NCBI RefSeq assembly: GCF_034661235.1
Contig: NZ_CP141059.1
Location: forward strand, 4,029,501 to 4,093,500
Length of the DNA: 64,000 nucleotides
Reading direction: 5' to 3'
From: Nocardioides bizhenqiangii
GTDB taxonomy: Bacteria > Actinomycetota > Actinomycetes > Propionibacteriales > Nocardioidaceae
Below are positions 43,074-51,742 of this stretch, one piece after another (within the stretch, counting starts at the first letter, position 1; each line of letters starts with the position of its first letter). The position numbers were made by a program, and so were the translations under genes. Below the pieces are notes generated by a model. It was not told the DNA's origin and made no database searches. It saw only the letters and a program-made list of their open reading frames with translations.

Positions 43074-44567
43074 TCAGAAGAGCAACGCCGTGGCCGGGTC
43101 TGCCACGATCCCGGCGACGTCGGCGAGGAACTGCGACCCGGTCGCGCCGTCGATGTGCCGGTGGTCGAAGGACAGCGCCAACGTCGTCACCTGCCGGGGC
43201 ACCACCTGGTCACCCACCACCCACGGCTTGGGCTTGATCGCGCCCATGCAGAGGATCGCGGACTCGCCGGGGTTGATGATCGGCGTCCCGGCGTCCACGC
43301 CGAAGACGCCGACATTGGTGATGGTGAAGGTGCCGCCGGCCATGTCCGCCGGCTGGGTCCGTCCTTCGCGCGCCGTCGCCGTGAGCTCCTCGAGCGCGCG
43401 CGCCAGGTCGACCAGGTCGAGGGCGTCGGCGTCCTTGACGTTGGGTACGACGAGACCGCGCGGCGTGGCGGCCGCGATGCCGAGGTTGACGTAGTGCTTG
43501 ACCACGACCTCGCCGGCTGCCTCGTCCCAGGTGGAGTTGATCATCGGCGTCCGCCGCATGGCCAGCATCACCGCGCGCGCGAACACCAGCAGCGGCGAGA
43601 CCTTCACGCCCTTGAACTCGCGCCGCTCCTTGAGCCGTGCGACGAGGTCGAGTGTCGCCGTCGCGTCGATGGTGACCCACTCGGTGACGTGCGGGGCGGT
43701 GAACGCCGAGTCCGTCATTGCCGACGCCATCATCTTCCGCACGCCCTTGATCGGCTCGCGCGTCTCGCGCTCGCCGCCCCCGGTGGTCGAGGAGGCCATC
43801 GGCCGGCGGGTGGACACAGCGTCTCCCGGTGGTGGCGTCTCGAGACCCGGCGACCCGGCCGCCTGCTCGACGTCCGACCGCGTGATCGTGCCGTCCCGCC
43901 CGGTGCCGGTCAGCGCCCGCAGGTCGACGCCGAGGTCCTTCGCCAGCTTGCGTACCGGCGGCTTCGCCAGCACCTGGACGTCGCCGGCGGCAGCGCCGGC
44001 CGGGGCCGGCGCCGGCTCTGCCGGAGGCGCCACGGGCTCGCCCGCTGCACCTGCCTGGTCCTCCGCGTCGTGCATGACGGCGGAGACGAGGTGCTCCACC
44101 TTGCCCTGCTGGTCGGTGACGCCCTGGTTGAAGACGTCGTGCACGCCCGCCCGCGCGAACCGCTCCCCCGCCGCGTCGACGAGGGGCCGTCGGGCCCGGC
44201 GCTGAGGGCCGCGGTCGGCCTTCATCCGGCCGACCAGGGACTCACCCTCGCCACCACCGCTCGCCGCCGGGTTGGAGAGGTCGATCGCGCTCGCACCGCC
44301 GTCCGCCGGGCCGGACCTGGCAGCCGCCGGGTCCGGCGCACCGATCGCGATGATCGGCGTCCCGACGGGCACCGTCTCGCCCTCGGCGACCAGGATCGCG
44401 GTGACCTCGCCGGCGTAGGGCGACGGGAGCTCGACCAGCGACTTCGCGGTCTCGATCTCGACGACGACGTCGTTGATGGCGACCTGGTCGCCGACCTTGA
44501 CCTTCCAGGTCACGATCTCGGCCTCGGTGAGGCCCTCGCCGACGTCGGGAAGGAGGTATTCGGGCAC
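43074..44567 (-). CDS. bkdC: 2-oxoacid dehydrogenase E2 (lipoyl acyltransferase)
   Basis: 497 residues. The lipoyl domain at about 1-78 carries the lipoyl Lys in ETAKSLVE. The peripheral-subunit-binding domain is AKPPVRKLAKDLGVDLRALT. The catalytic domain has LALSFDHRHIDGATG with the DHRHIDG active site. It is the third gene of an E1alpha-E1beta-E2 operon and follows E1beta by 2 bp. Between the lipoyl and binding domains is a long linker containing a non-Pro/Ala segment (LVDAAGERFARAGVHDVFNQ...) that is unusual for a flexible linker. Branched-chain 2-oxoacid specificity is inferred from similarity to mycobacterial Bkd. GTG start at 44567. Confidence 0.92.
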   Translation of the reverse strand: MPEYLLPDVGEGLTEAEIVTWKVKVGDQVAINDVVVEIETAKSLVELPSPYAGEVTAILVAEGETVPVGTPIIAIGAPDPAAARSGPADGGASAIDLSNPAASGGGEGESLVGRMKADRGPQRRARRPLVDAAGERFARAGVHDVFNQGVTDQQGKVEHLVSAVMHDAEDQAGAAGEPVAPPAEPAPAPAGAAAGDVQVLAKPPVRKLAKDLGVDLRALTGTGRDGTITRSDVEQAAGSPGLETPPPGDAVSTRRPMASSTTGGGERETREPIKGVRKMMASAMTDSAFTAPHVTEWVTIDATATLDLVARLKERREFKGVKVSPLLVFARAVMLAMRRTPMINSTWDEAAGEVVVKHYVNLGIAAATPRGLVVPNVKDADALDLVDLARALEELTATAREGRTQPADMAGGTFTITNVGVFGVDAGTPIINPGESAILCMGAIKPKPWVVGDQVVPRQVTTLALSFDHRHIDGATGSQFLADVAGIVADPATALLF

Positions 44568-44569
44568 GG

Positions 44570-45547
44570 TCAGATCTCCAGACTGCGGTCGACGGCATCG
44601 AGGACTCGGTCGAGGTCGGGGAGCCACTCCTCCTCGAGACGAGACGCAGGGTACGGCGTGTCGAAGCCACCGACCCGGAGCACCGGCGCCTCCAGGGAGT
44701 AGAAGCACTCCTCGGTGATCCGAGCGGCAAGCTCGGCACCGAGCCCGAGGTTCGTGTGCGCCTCGTGGACGACGACCGCGCGGCCGGTGCGGCGTACGGA
44801 CTCGTAGACCGGCACCATGTCGAGCGGCGACAGCGTGCGGAGGTCGATCACCTCGAGCGACCTGCCTTCGCCGGCGGCCGCCTCGGCCGCGTGCAGGCAG
44901 GTCTTGACGGTCGGACCGTAGGCGAGCAGCGTCGCGTCGCTGCCGGGGCGGAGGACGCGCGAGGTGAAGAGCGGAGGCGGGTCGACGGTGTCGTCGAGCT
45001 CCGCCTTGTCGGCGTGGTACTGCCGCTTCGGCTCGAGGAAGATGACCGGGTCGTCGTGGGCGATCGCCTGCTGGATCATCCAGTAGCCGTCGACCGGGTT
45101 GGAGCAGGCGACGACCTTGAGTCCCGGCGTGTGGGCGAACTGCGCCTCCGGCGACTCGGAGTGGTGCTCGACGGCGCCGATGCCGCCGCCGAACGGGATC
45201 CGGATGACCATCGGCATCTTGACCCGGCCCTGGCTGCGGAAGTGCATCTTGGCGACCTGGCAGACGATCTGGTCGTAGGCGGGGTAGACGAAGCCGTCGA
45301 ACTGGATCTCCACGACCGGACGGTAGCCGCGCATCGCGAGACCGACGGCGGTGCCGACGATCCCCGACTCCGCGAGCGGCGAGTCGATGACCCGGTCCTC
45401 GCCGAAGTCCTTCTGCAGTCCGTCGGTGATCCGGAAGACGCCGCCGAGCTTGCCGACGTCCTCACCCATCAGCAAGACCTTGTCGTCCGCCTCCATTGCC
45501 TTACGCAGGCCGCGGTTGAGCCCCTGCGCAAGCGTGATCTTGGACAT
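44570..45547 (-). CDS. bkdB: 2-oxoacid dehydrogenase E1 beta subunit
   Basis: A 325-residue transketolase-like E1beta. Recognisable stretches are LAQGLNRGLRKAMEADDKVL, MGEDVGKLGGVFRITDGLQ, DSPLAESGIVGTAVGLAMRG and VEIQFDGFVYPAYDQI. With E1alpha it forms the thiamine-diphosphate heterotetramer. Its ATG (45547) overlaps the E1alpha stop by 1 bp. Pyruvate versus branched-chain specificity is not decided by the sequence. Confidence 0.93.
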   Translation of the reverse strand: MSKITLAQGLNRGLRKAMEADDKVLLMGEDVGKLGGVFRITDGLQKDFGEDRVIDSPLAESGIVGTAVGLAMRGYRPVVEIQFDGFVYPAYDQIVCQVAKMHFRSQGRVKMPMVIRIPFGGGIGAVEHHSESPEAQFAHTPGLKVVACSNPVDGYWMIQQAIAHDDPVIFLEPKRQYHADKAELDDTVDPPPLFTSRVLRPGSDATLLAYGPTVKTCLHAAEAAAGEGRSLEVIDLRTLSPLDMVPVYESVRRTGRAVVVHEAHTNLGLGAELAARITEECFYSLEAPVLRVGGFDTPYPASRLEEEWLPDLDRVLDAVDRSLEI

Positions 45548-46713
45548 CAGTGCGCCCCCTCGAACGTCTCGAGGTAGGCCGCGAAGCCCTCCCTCTGTGC
45601 AACCAGCTCGGGCGGGGTCTCGGCATAGACCCGGTCGAAGATGTCGAGCGGCTTGGGATCCGGCATCGCCTTGCAGCCCTCGCGCAGCGTGTGACCGAGC
45701 TCGTCGCCCTCCGCGACGAGGTCGCTGAAGAACGCCTCGTCGGCGAGGCCGTTGCGCTTGAGGTAGACCTCCAAGCGGGTGATCGGGTCCTTGAGCTTCC
45801 AGCTCTCGACGTCGGCGCTGAGCCGGTAGCGGGTCGGGTCGTCGGTCGTCGTGTGCGCGCCCATCCGGTAGGTGTAGGCCTCGACGAGGGTGGGGCCCTG
45901 GCCGTCGCGGGCGCGCTGGAGAGCGGCCTTGGTGACGGCGTACGTCGCGAGCACGTCGTTGCCGTCGACCCGCAGGCCGGGGAAGCCGAAGCCGAGTGCC
46001 CGCTGGTAGAGCGGGATCCGGCTCTGCCGCTCGATCGGCTCGGAGATCGCCCACTGGTTGTTCTGGCAGAAGAAGACGACCGGCGCGTTGTAGGAGGCCG
46101 CGAAGATGAACGCCTCGTTGACGTCGCCCTGCGAGGACGCGCCGTCACCGAAGTGGGCGAGCACGGCGCTGTCCCGCTCGGGGTCGCCGGTGCCGACCAC
46201 CCCGTCCCGCTGCATCCCCATCGCGTAGCCGGTGGCGTGGAGGGTCTGCGCACCGATCACGATCGTATAGAGGTTGAAGTTGTAGTCCGACGGGTTCCAG
46301 TCACCGTGGTCGACGCCACGGAACAGGCCGAGCAGCTTCAACGGGTCGAGCCCGCGACACCAGGCGACACCGTGCTCGCGGTAGGTCGGGAAGACGAAGT
46401 CATTGGGCCGCAGCGCGCGTCCGGCACCGATCTGCGCTGCCTCCTGGCCCAGGAGCTGTGCCCAGATGCCGAGCTCGCCGTGCCGCTGGAGCGCGGTGGC
46501 CTCGACGTCGATCCGGCGTACGAGCACCATGTCGCGGTAGAGGTCGCGCAGCTCCTCCGCGGAGAACTCCATGTCGAACTCGGGGTGGCGGACCCGCTCT
46601 CCCTCGGGAGTCAGCAGCTGGATCAGGTCGGGGCCGCCGTCTGCGTGCGAGGGGCCGAACACTTCAGCAAGGTCGGGCCCGAAGTCGGGCTGCACGACAC
46701 CGGGGTCGCTCAT
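45547..46713 (-). CDS. bkdA: 2-oxoacid dehydrogenase E1 alpha subunit
   Basis: A 388-residue E1alpha. It contains the thiamine-diphosphate motif HFGDGASSQGDVNEAFIFAA...FFCQNNQWAIS (GDG-X-NN), and the phosphorylation-loop-like YRMGAHTTTDDPTRYR. The N-terminus shows FSAEELRDLYRDMVLVRRID. It is the first gene of the E1alpha-E1beta-E2 operon and starts with the ATG at 46713, with AAGGAG 7 nt upstream. A promoter is recognisable at 46833-46861. No E3 gene is in the operon, so lipoamide dehydrogenase must come from elsewhere. Confidence 0.94.
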   Translation of the reverse strand: MSDPGVVQPDFGPDLAEVFGPSHADGGPDLIQLLTPEGERVRHPEFDMEFSAEELRDLYRDMVLVRRIDVEATALQRHGELGIWAQLLGQEAAQIGAGRALRPNDFVFPTYREHGVAWCRGLDPLKLLGLFRGVDHGDWNPSDYNFNLYTIVIGAQTLHATGYAMGMQRDGVVGTGDPERDSAVLAHFGDGASSQGDVNEAFIFAASYNAPVVFFCQNNQWAISEPIERQSRIPLYQRALGFGFPGLRVDGNDVLATYAVTKAALQRARDGQGPTLVEAYTYRMGAHTTTDDPTRYRLSADVESWKLKDPITRLEVYLKRNGLADEAFFSDLVAEGDELGHTLREGCKAMPDPKPLDIFDRVYAETPPELVAQREGFAAYLETFEGAH

Positions 46714-46832
46714 CGGGGATCTCCTTGTCGCCGGGCCGCAGGGTCGCCGCGGGCATCGGGTCGTCGGGTCGGTGGGGACGCGGGCGCTGCAGGGGTGGCG
46801 CAACGTGATCCGGACCACACGGGGTTGAGGAA

Positions 46833-46861
46833 AACGTAGCGCCCGGACGCCTGTGCACCAA
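46833..46861 (-). promoter_or_regulatory. Promoter of the 2-oxoacid dehydrogenase operon
   Basis: On the reverse strand -35 TTGGTG (46861-46856), a 17-bp spacer and -10 TACGTT (46838-46833). The start would lie near 46826, giving a leader of about 110 nt before the E1alpha ATG. The long inverted repeat begins only about 23 bp upstream. Confidence 0.6.
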
Positions 46862-46883
46862 TCCGAGAGGCAGTATGACGGTG

Positions 46884-47617
46884 CGGAACCCCGCTGCGCG
46901 GGGTTCCGCGCTTCGCGCGGGTTGGGTTGGTGGCTTGTCGCCTGGGTGGGTGTGGCGGGCGGTTCGGTGGCTTCCGGTGCGGGACGAGACCCCGAGCGGG
47001 CTGCAAACCGTGGCCTGCCGGCCTGGATGTGACACGGGCTGGATGTCCCCTGGCATGGGAAAGGGTGGATGCCGTTCCTGCGACAGGGCAGACGAAGAGA
47101 GGCCGGCAGGCCCCGACTTGCCCGCCCGGGGTCCCGCCCCGCACCGGCCACCGCACCGCCCGCCACTCCCACGGCTCAGTGGCGTTCGGGGTGGATGGGT
47201 TTCCCTGTGTCGGACGGCCGCTCGTGTGGGCGAGGACGACCGAACCCCGTGGTGGGTCCGTCCCTCCCAAGGCGCCGACCCGGATGACATGGGTGAACCT
47301 CATCCACCCCGCCCCTCGAGCCGTGGGGGTGGCGGGCGCGGCCGACTTCGTGCGATGCGGGGCGTGGGGCCCGGCGGGCAAGTCGGGGCCTGCCGGCTTG
47401 TGCTGATCGCCCCTGTCGCAGGAACCTCATCCGGCTTTCCCATGTCAGGGGCCATCCGGCCCGATGGGTGGGTCAGGCCGGCAGGCCACGGTTTGCAGCC
47501 CGTCGGGGCCCATGCCCCGCACCGCCTCCAACCGGCCACGCCCGCCACACCCACCCAGGCGATAACCCACCAACCCAGCCCGCGCGCAGCGCGGAATCCC
47601 CGGCGCGAAGCGCCGGG
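46884..47617. repeat. 0.7-kb long inverted repeat with capping hairpins
   Basis: Two arms mirror each other around about 47249.5. Perfect blocks pair 46997-47024 with 47475-47502 (28 bp), 47102-47126 with 47373-47397 (25 bp), 46941-46961 with 47539-47559 (21 bp), and GTTCCTGCGACAGGG 47074-47088 with 47411-47425. Shorter pairs continue inward to 47188-47197/47301-47310; about 100 bp in the middle is unpaired. The edges carry a hairpin (46884-46908) and a second one (47599-47617) that may serve as the CDF terminator. Short open frames inside have no coding character. This 900-bp gap holds no gene that I can support. Confidence 0.92.
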
Positions 47618-47632
47618 CGCCCGCAGGCCGAG

Positions 47633-48553
47633 CTAGTGCATCTCGCCGAGGTCCTCGTGCTCCTGGTGCGACAAGGGCTCGACCTGGAACGTCGTGTGTC
47701 GGACGTCGAAGTGGGTGGCGACACAGTCGCCGAGGGCATCGAGCACAGCGCCCACCCCCTGCTCCTCGAGGATCTCGTCGCGCACCGTCACGTGGGCCGA
47801 AAGGCTGATCATGCCGCTGGTGATGGTCCAGGCGTGGAGGTCGTGCACGCCCACGACGCCGGGCGCGTGCGTCAGGTGGTGCACGACGTCGTCCAGGTCG
47901 AGCTCGGCCGGAGCGATCTCCAGCAGCACCCGTCCTGCGTCTCGGATCAGCAGCACCGCTCGCGGCAGGATCATGGCCGCGATCACGAGCGAGGCGACCG
48001 GGTCGGCGTGCTGCCAGTCGGCGACCCAGATCGCGACGCCGGCCGCGATCGCGAGCACCGATCCCACCAGGTCGGCGAGCACCTCGTTGATCGCGCCCCG
48101 CAGGTTCAGCGAGGACCGGTCGCCGCCGCGGAGCAGGGCCAGGGACGCGGCGTTGGCGAGCAGACCGACGACGGCGAACCCGACCAGCCCCGCACCGTCC
48201 ACGTCGGGTGGGTCGGACAGCCGCGCCACGCCCGCCCAGGCCAGGTAGCCGCAGACACCGAGCAGCACGACGGCATTGACCAGCGCGGCCATGACCTCGA
48301 CCCGGTGGTAGCCGAACGTCGACCGGGCCCCACCGGGCCGGGCCGCGACGTACGACGCTCCCAGGGCGAGCACGACGGCTCCGGCGTCGGTCGCCATGTG
48401 CCCCGCGTCGGCGAGCAGCGCCAGCGAACCCGTGATCCACGCACCGACGACCTCGACCACGAGCACCGTGCCGGTGACGACCAGGACCCAGCGCAGGCGC
48501 CTGCGATCGGCCGCCCGCGCTGCGGAGTGCCCGTGACCGTGCCCGACGCCCAT
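47633..48553 (-). CDS. CDF cation-efflux transporter
   Basis: A 306-residue cation diffusion facilitator (CzcD/ZitB group). It has a His-rich N-terminus (GHGHGHS), six transmembrane helices and a C-terminal cytoplasmic domain. TM2 carries LLADAGHMATDAG (HxxxD). TM5 reads INEVLADLVGS, with Glu where most zinc transporters have His (HxxxD). The metal is probably Zn, Co or a similar divalent ion; the His-to-Glu change may alter selectivity. It has a probable terminator hairpin 16 bp after the stop. ATG at 48553. Confidence 0.92.
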   Translation of the reverse strand: MGVGHGHGHSAARAADRRRLRWVLVVTGTVLVVEVVGAWITGSLALLADAGHMATDAGAVVLALGASYVAARPGGARSTFGYHRVEVMAALVNAVVLLGVCGYLAWAGVARLSDPPDVDGAGLVGFAVVGLLANAASLALLRGGDRSSLNLRGAINEVLADLVGSVLAIAAGVAIWVADWQHADPVASLVIAAMILPRAVLLIRDAGRVLLEIAPAELDLDDVVHHLTHAPGVVGVHDLHAWTITSGMISLSAHVTVRDEILEEQGVGAVLDALGDCVATHFDVRHTTFQVEPLSHQEHEDLGEMH

Positions 48554-48571
48554 CCCCCGGACGCTACGACG

Positions 48572-49360
48572 TCAGACCAGGAGGAAGAAGTTGACCAGCC
48601 AGGTGGTGCCGTCGTCGCTCGGGACCAGGGTCCAGGTGGCGGTGTAGGTTGTGCCGCTGGTGTCGGTCGAGTCCGAGACGGTTGCGACGGCGGTGACGGT
48701 GCCGTCGCCGTTGTCGACCGGCTCGGTCGCGAAGTCGTACTCGACGCTGGACATGTCCTGGTTGCCTGCGTCGCGCTGGCAGGCACGCTGGCTGCCGTAC
48801 TCGGTCGAGAACCACTCCGGCGTCGACAGCCCCTCGACCGCGAGGCAGTTGCCCTCGGCGAGCGAGTTCAGGTAGGCCTGCGCCGTGATCGTCGGATCCT
48901 CCGTCGGCAGGCCACCGGTGTCCGTCGTCGGCGGGGTCGTGACGTCCGGGGTCACGTCCGTCGTGACGTCCGTGGTGACGTCCGTCGTCGGCGGCGTGCT
49001 CGTGACGGTCTGGGTGACCTTCGGCCGGTCAGCGTCGTCGTCGCCGTCGTCGTCGGTCAGGAGGCCGACCGGCCAGACCAGCACCGCGATGAGCACGAGG
49101 ACCAGCAGCAGGACGCCGCCGAGGATGCCGAGGATCAGCCCGATCTTCTTGCCGCCCCCGCCACCGGTCGGCGGCGCACCGAAGGGCGGCGGCCCCGGCG
49201 GCGGGAATCCTCCGCCCGGAGCGCCGTACGGCTGCTGGGGCGGCGGCTGCTGCGGGTAGCCCGGAGGTGCCGGCTGCTGCGGGGGGGCGTTGCCGGGCGC
49301 GACCTGGGTGGGAGGTAGGTCGCCGGGCTGGCCGGGCTGGCCGGGGTACTGGTTGCTCAC
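48572..49360 (-). CDS. Pro/Gly-rich membrane protein with TTDV repeats
   Basis: 262 residues: a disordered Pro/Gly/Gln-rich N-terminus (SNQYPGQPGQPGDLPPTQVA), one transmembrane helix (IGLILGILGGVLLLVLVLIA), an acidic then Thr-rich stalk with TTDV repeats, and an extracytoplasmic domain (TITAQAYLNSLAEGNCLAVE...) resembling a DUF4878-like fold. The N-terminus contains PTQVAPG, a motif shared with two neighbours. The start is GTG at 49360, with TAACCT about 6-11 bp upstream suggesting a leaderless transcript. Function unknown. Confidence 0.75.
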   Translation of the reverse strand: MSNQYPGQPGQPGDLPPTQVAPGNAPPQQPAPPGYPQQPPPQQPYGAPGGGFPPPGPPPFGAPPTGGGGGKKIGLILGILGGVLLLVLVLIAVLVWPVGLLTDDDGDDDADRPKVTQTVTSTPPTTDVTTDVTTDVTPDVTTPPTTDTGGLPTEDPTITAQAYLNSLAEGNCLAVEGLSTPEWFSTEYGSQRACQRDAGNQDMSSVEYDFATEPVDNGDGTVTAVATVSDSTDTSGTTYTATWTLVPSDDGTTWLVNFFLLV

Positions 49361-49417
49361 GAAGGAAGGTTAGGGCCAGCCGAGGTCGGCCGTGGCCGAT
49401 TTCGCTGCGAACCGTCC

Positions 49418-50248
49418 TCAGGGATGACCGGCGTCCGGGGGTCGCCCCAGCAGCAGCGAGCTGACGAACAGCACGACGCCGACCACGAGCCCGCCGACCG
49501 CGGCGGCCAGCGCGGTGCTGTCCAGGCTGGCGACGACGACTTCGACCACCAGCCGGGCCAGGTCCTGTCTCTCGGACTCGACCTGGTCGACCACGGCATC
49601 GGTGGTCGGGGACGTGAGCAACATGACCAGGGCGCCGCCGATCGCGACGCCGAGCGCGCACGCGGCGCCGGCCCTCAGCCGGCCCCGGACCCCACGAGCG
49701 ACGACGACCGCGACGGCCACCAGGCCGACCCACAGCAGCGGGACCCACCACGCCAGGCCTTCGAGGACCTGGTAGGCGCCCCGGGCCTGCTCGAGCCTCG
49801 ACTCCGGCACGACCGGCACCATGACGGACTGGGACGGCAGGCTGACATCGACAGGGAACCGTTCGACGAAGTCCGCGAACACGTCGTCGAGCAGCGGGCC
49901 GACGTCGATGTGGACCCAGCCGTCGGCCACCACGCCCTGGCGTTCGTGGACGATCGCGAGGAACTCCCGGTGTGCCGTGGCGTTCGCCTTCCGCCAGAAC
50001 TCCGGGAAGCCGTCGTTCTCGACGACCGCCTGTGCTGATGCCAGCACGACCGCGTCGAGGGAGTCAGGCAGCAGCGCCGCCGGCACCCTCCTCTCGATCG
50101 TGCGCACCGCGGCGTTCGCGACCTCCACGGCGAGGGCGTCGCGCAGCTCCGGATCCTCCGCGAGCGGCGCGACCGTGTCGACGTACGCCGGGGTGCTGTC
50201 GACGCGCAGCGACAACCAGGTCGCCGTGATCCCGATCGGGACCAGCAC
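49418..50248 (-). CDS. Membrane protein of unknown function
   Basis: 276 residues from GTG at 50248. Hydrophobic N-terminus (LVPIGITATWLSL), an extracytoplasmic region of about 130 residues (RVDSTPAYVDTVAPLAEDPE...), then three transmembrane helices (VPLLWVGLVAVAVVVA, AGAACALGVAIGGALVMLL, AAVGGLVVGVVLFVSSLL). The true start may be the CTG at 50296, only 4 bp after the stop of the gene upstream, which would give a normal signal anchor (TARLGLAAFAVVLAT). No family recognised; it sits inside the DUF2510 gene cluster and may share its transcript. Confidence 0.7.
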   Translation of the reverse strand: MLVPIGITATWLSLRVDSTPAYVDTVAPLAEDPELRDALAVEVANAAVRTIERRVPAALLPDSLDAVVLASAQAVVENDGFPEFWRKANATAHREFLAIVHERQGVVADGWVHIDVGPLLDDVFADFVERFPVDVSLPSQSVMVPVVPESRLEQARGAYQVLEGLAWWVPLLWVGLVAVAVVVARGVRGRLRAGAACALGVAIGGALVMLLTSPTTDAVVDQVESERQDLARLVVEVVVASLDSTALAAAVGGLVVGVVLFVSSLLLGRPPDAGHP

Positions 50249-50300
50249 CGTGGCGAGGACGACCGCGAACGCGGCCAGCCCGAGACGGGCGGTCAGCGGA

Positions 50301-51212
50301 TCACTCCTCGTCGCTGTAATAGGGGTCGTCGACCTTCCAGTCGCCGTCCTCCTTCACCAGCTTGAACGTGCCGGTGCTCGTCTCCTCGGTCTCGCCATCG
50401 AGCTGTCCGTCGATGATGTCGTCGTTGTCACCGGTGTACTCGTACTTGATCTCCCAGTCCACGATCGCCTCGTCGTCACCCTTCTCCTCGACGTCCTTGA
50501 TCTCGACGTCACGGTCGATGTCGCCGATGAAGTCGTCGTACGACTGGTCGTACTCGTTCTCGAACTCCTCCTCGAACTCCTCGTCCTCCTTCTCGCGGTC
50601 CTCGGCGTACTCGTCGCAGTCGTCGGCGTCCCCGAGATTGCTCTCCCGGTAGTCCTCGGAGAGGAGCTCGCACTCCTTCCCGTAGTCCTCCTCGAAGACA
50701 GCGTCGAGGTAGTCCTCGGTGACGTCCTCAGGTCCACCACCGAGCACGATGTTGAACAGCACGACGACCAGAATCACGACGAGGATCAGCGCGCCGACCG
50801 CACCGCCGATGATGGCGAACAGCTTGCCCCTGCCGCCACCGGAGCCGCCGCCGGTGGTGGAGGCGCCGAACGGCTGCTGGCCGTAGCCCGGCTGGCCGGT
50901 CGGCTGTCCGAAGCTGCCGGTGCCGCCGGCGGGCGCGCCGTACACGCCCTGCTGCGGCTGCTGGGGCTGCTGGGGAGCAGCAGGCTGGCCGGGCTGGCCG
51001 CCCGGGTAGCTGGACGCGCGGTTCGGCGCGACCTGCGTCGGCAGGTCAGGGCCGGGGACGCCCGGCGACGCCGGGGCCGGCGGGGCCGCCGGCGCGCCGC
51101 CCGCGGGAGGCTGGGTGTGCTCGGTCCACTTGCTGCCGTCCCACCACCGCTGGCCACCCTGGCCGTCGGGGTACCACCCGGGAGGGGTCGAAGGCTGGTT
51201 CGGGTCGGACAT
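50301..51212 (-). CDS. DUF2510 Pro-rich membrane protein
   Basis: 303 residues. The N-terminal DUF2510 motif (PPGWYPDGQGGQRWWDGSKW) is followed by a Pro/Gly/Gln-rich region with LPTQVAPN at about residue 58, one transmembrane helix (LFAIIGGAVGALILVVILVV), and an extracytoplasmic domain with an extremely acidic helix (AEDREKEDEEFEEEFENEYD) and a C-terminal beta part. AGGAG precedes the ATG. DUF2510 has a conserved WYPD...RWWDG signature but no known function. Confidence 0.82.
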   Translation of the reverse strand: MSDPNQPSTPPGWYPDGQGGQRWWDGSKWTEHTQPPAGGAPAAPPAPASPGVPGPDLPTQVAPNRASSYPGGQPGQPAAPQQPQQPQQGVYGAPAGGTGSFGQPTGQPGYGQQPFGASTTGGGSGGGRGKLFAIIGGAVGALILVVILVVVLFNIVLGGGPEDVTEDYLDAVFEEDYGKECELLSEDYRESNLGDADDCDEYAEDREKEDEEFEEEFENEYDQSYDDFIGDIDRDVEIKDVEEKGDDEAIVDWEIKYEYTGDNDDIIDGQLDGETEETSTGTFKLVKEDGDWKVDDPYYSDEE

Positions 51213-51325
51213 CGCGCGCTCCTGGAGGTCTGGGGGCGGCCCGCAGGATCAGCGGGCGGCAATGCCCGGAATCATTGCATGTCCGGGCAGCCGTCAACCG
51301 CGTGCGTGGCGACGACGTCGAGCTT

Positions 51326-51667
51326 TCAGTTGGCCTTGCTGATGAGGAACACGACGACGACGAACACGATGAGGGCGATCGCGGTGAGGAGACCCATCAG
51401 CAAGCCGATGGTGCGCTTCTTGCTCGGCGGCGGGGGCGGCAGCGCCGGTCCGTAGGAACCGCCGGACGGCGCCGGCACGTGGCCGGGAGCCCCGCCCTGG
51501 AGGTACGCCGGCGGCGCCTGGCCGGCGGCCGGCTGCGGCGGGTAGCCCTGCGGAGGCCCGGCCGGGTAGCCCGGCTGCGGCGGGTAGCCCTGGGGAGCTT
51601 GCTGACCCGGATAGGGCTGCGGCTGACCGGGCTGGGGCGGCGGGGCACCATACGGGGGCTGGCTCAT
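51326..51667 (-). CDS. Short Pro-rich membrane protein
   Basis: 113 residues from the ATG at 51667: a Pro/Gln/Tyr-rich tail (MSQPPYGAPPPQPGQPQPYP) with YPPQPGYP-type repeats, a basic patch (SKKR) and one C-terminal transmembrane helix (LLTAIALIVFVVVVFLI). It resembles its DUF2510 neighbours in composition but lacks DUF2510 and an external domain. Function unknown. Upstream in-frame codons to 51703 add a non-Pro-rich leader and were not used. Confidence 0.7.
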   Translation of the reverse strand: MSQPPYGAPPPQPGQPQPYPGQQAPQGYPPQPGYPAGPPQGYPPQPAAGQAPPAYLQGGAPGHVPAPSGGSYGPALPPPPPSKKRTIGLLMGLLTAIALIVFVVVVFLISKAN

Positions 51668-51742
51668 GGCACCAGCCTGTTGAGCGGAGCAGGATCTGTC
51701 CACCGATTCGCCGGATTTCCTCCCGACGACGGAGGTTCCGGG

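Noticed and set aside
46875..47636. Several 60-250 residue open frames in both strands of the long inverted repeat
   Set aside because: They exist because the arms are GC-rich and mirrored; frames on opposite strands encode similar peptides, none has a good ribosome site or family.
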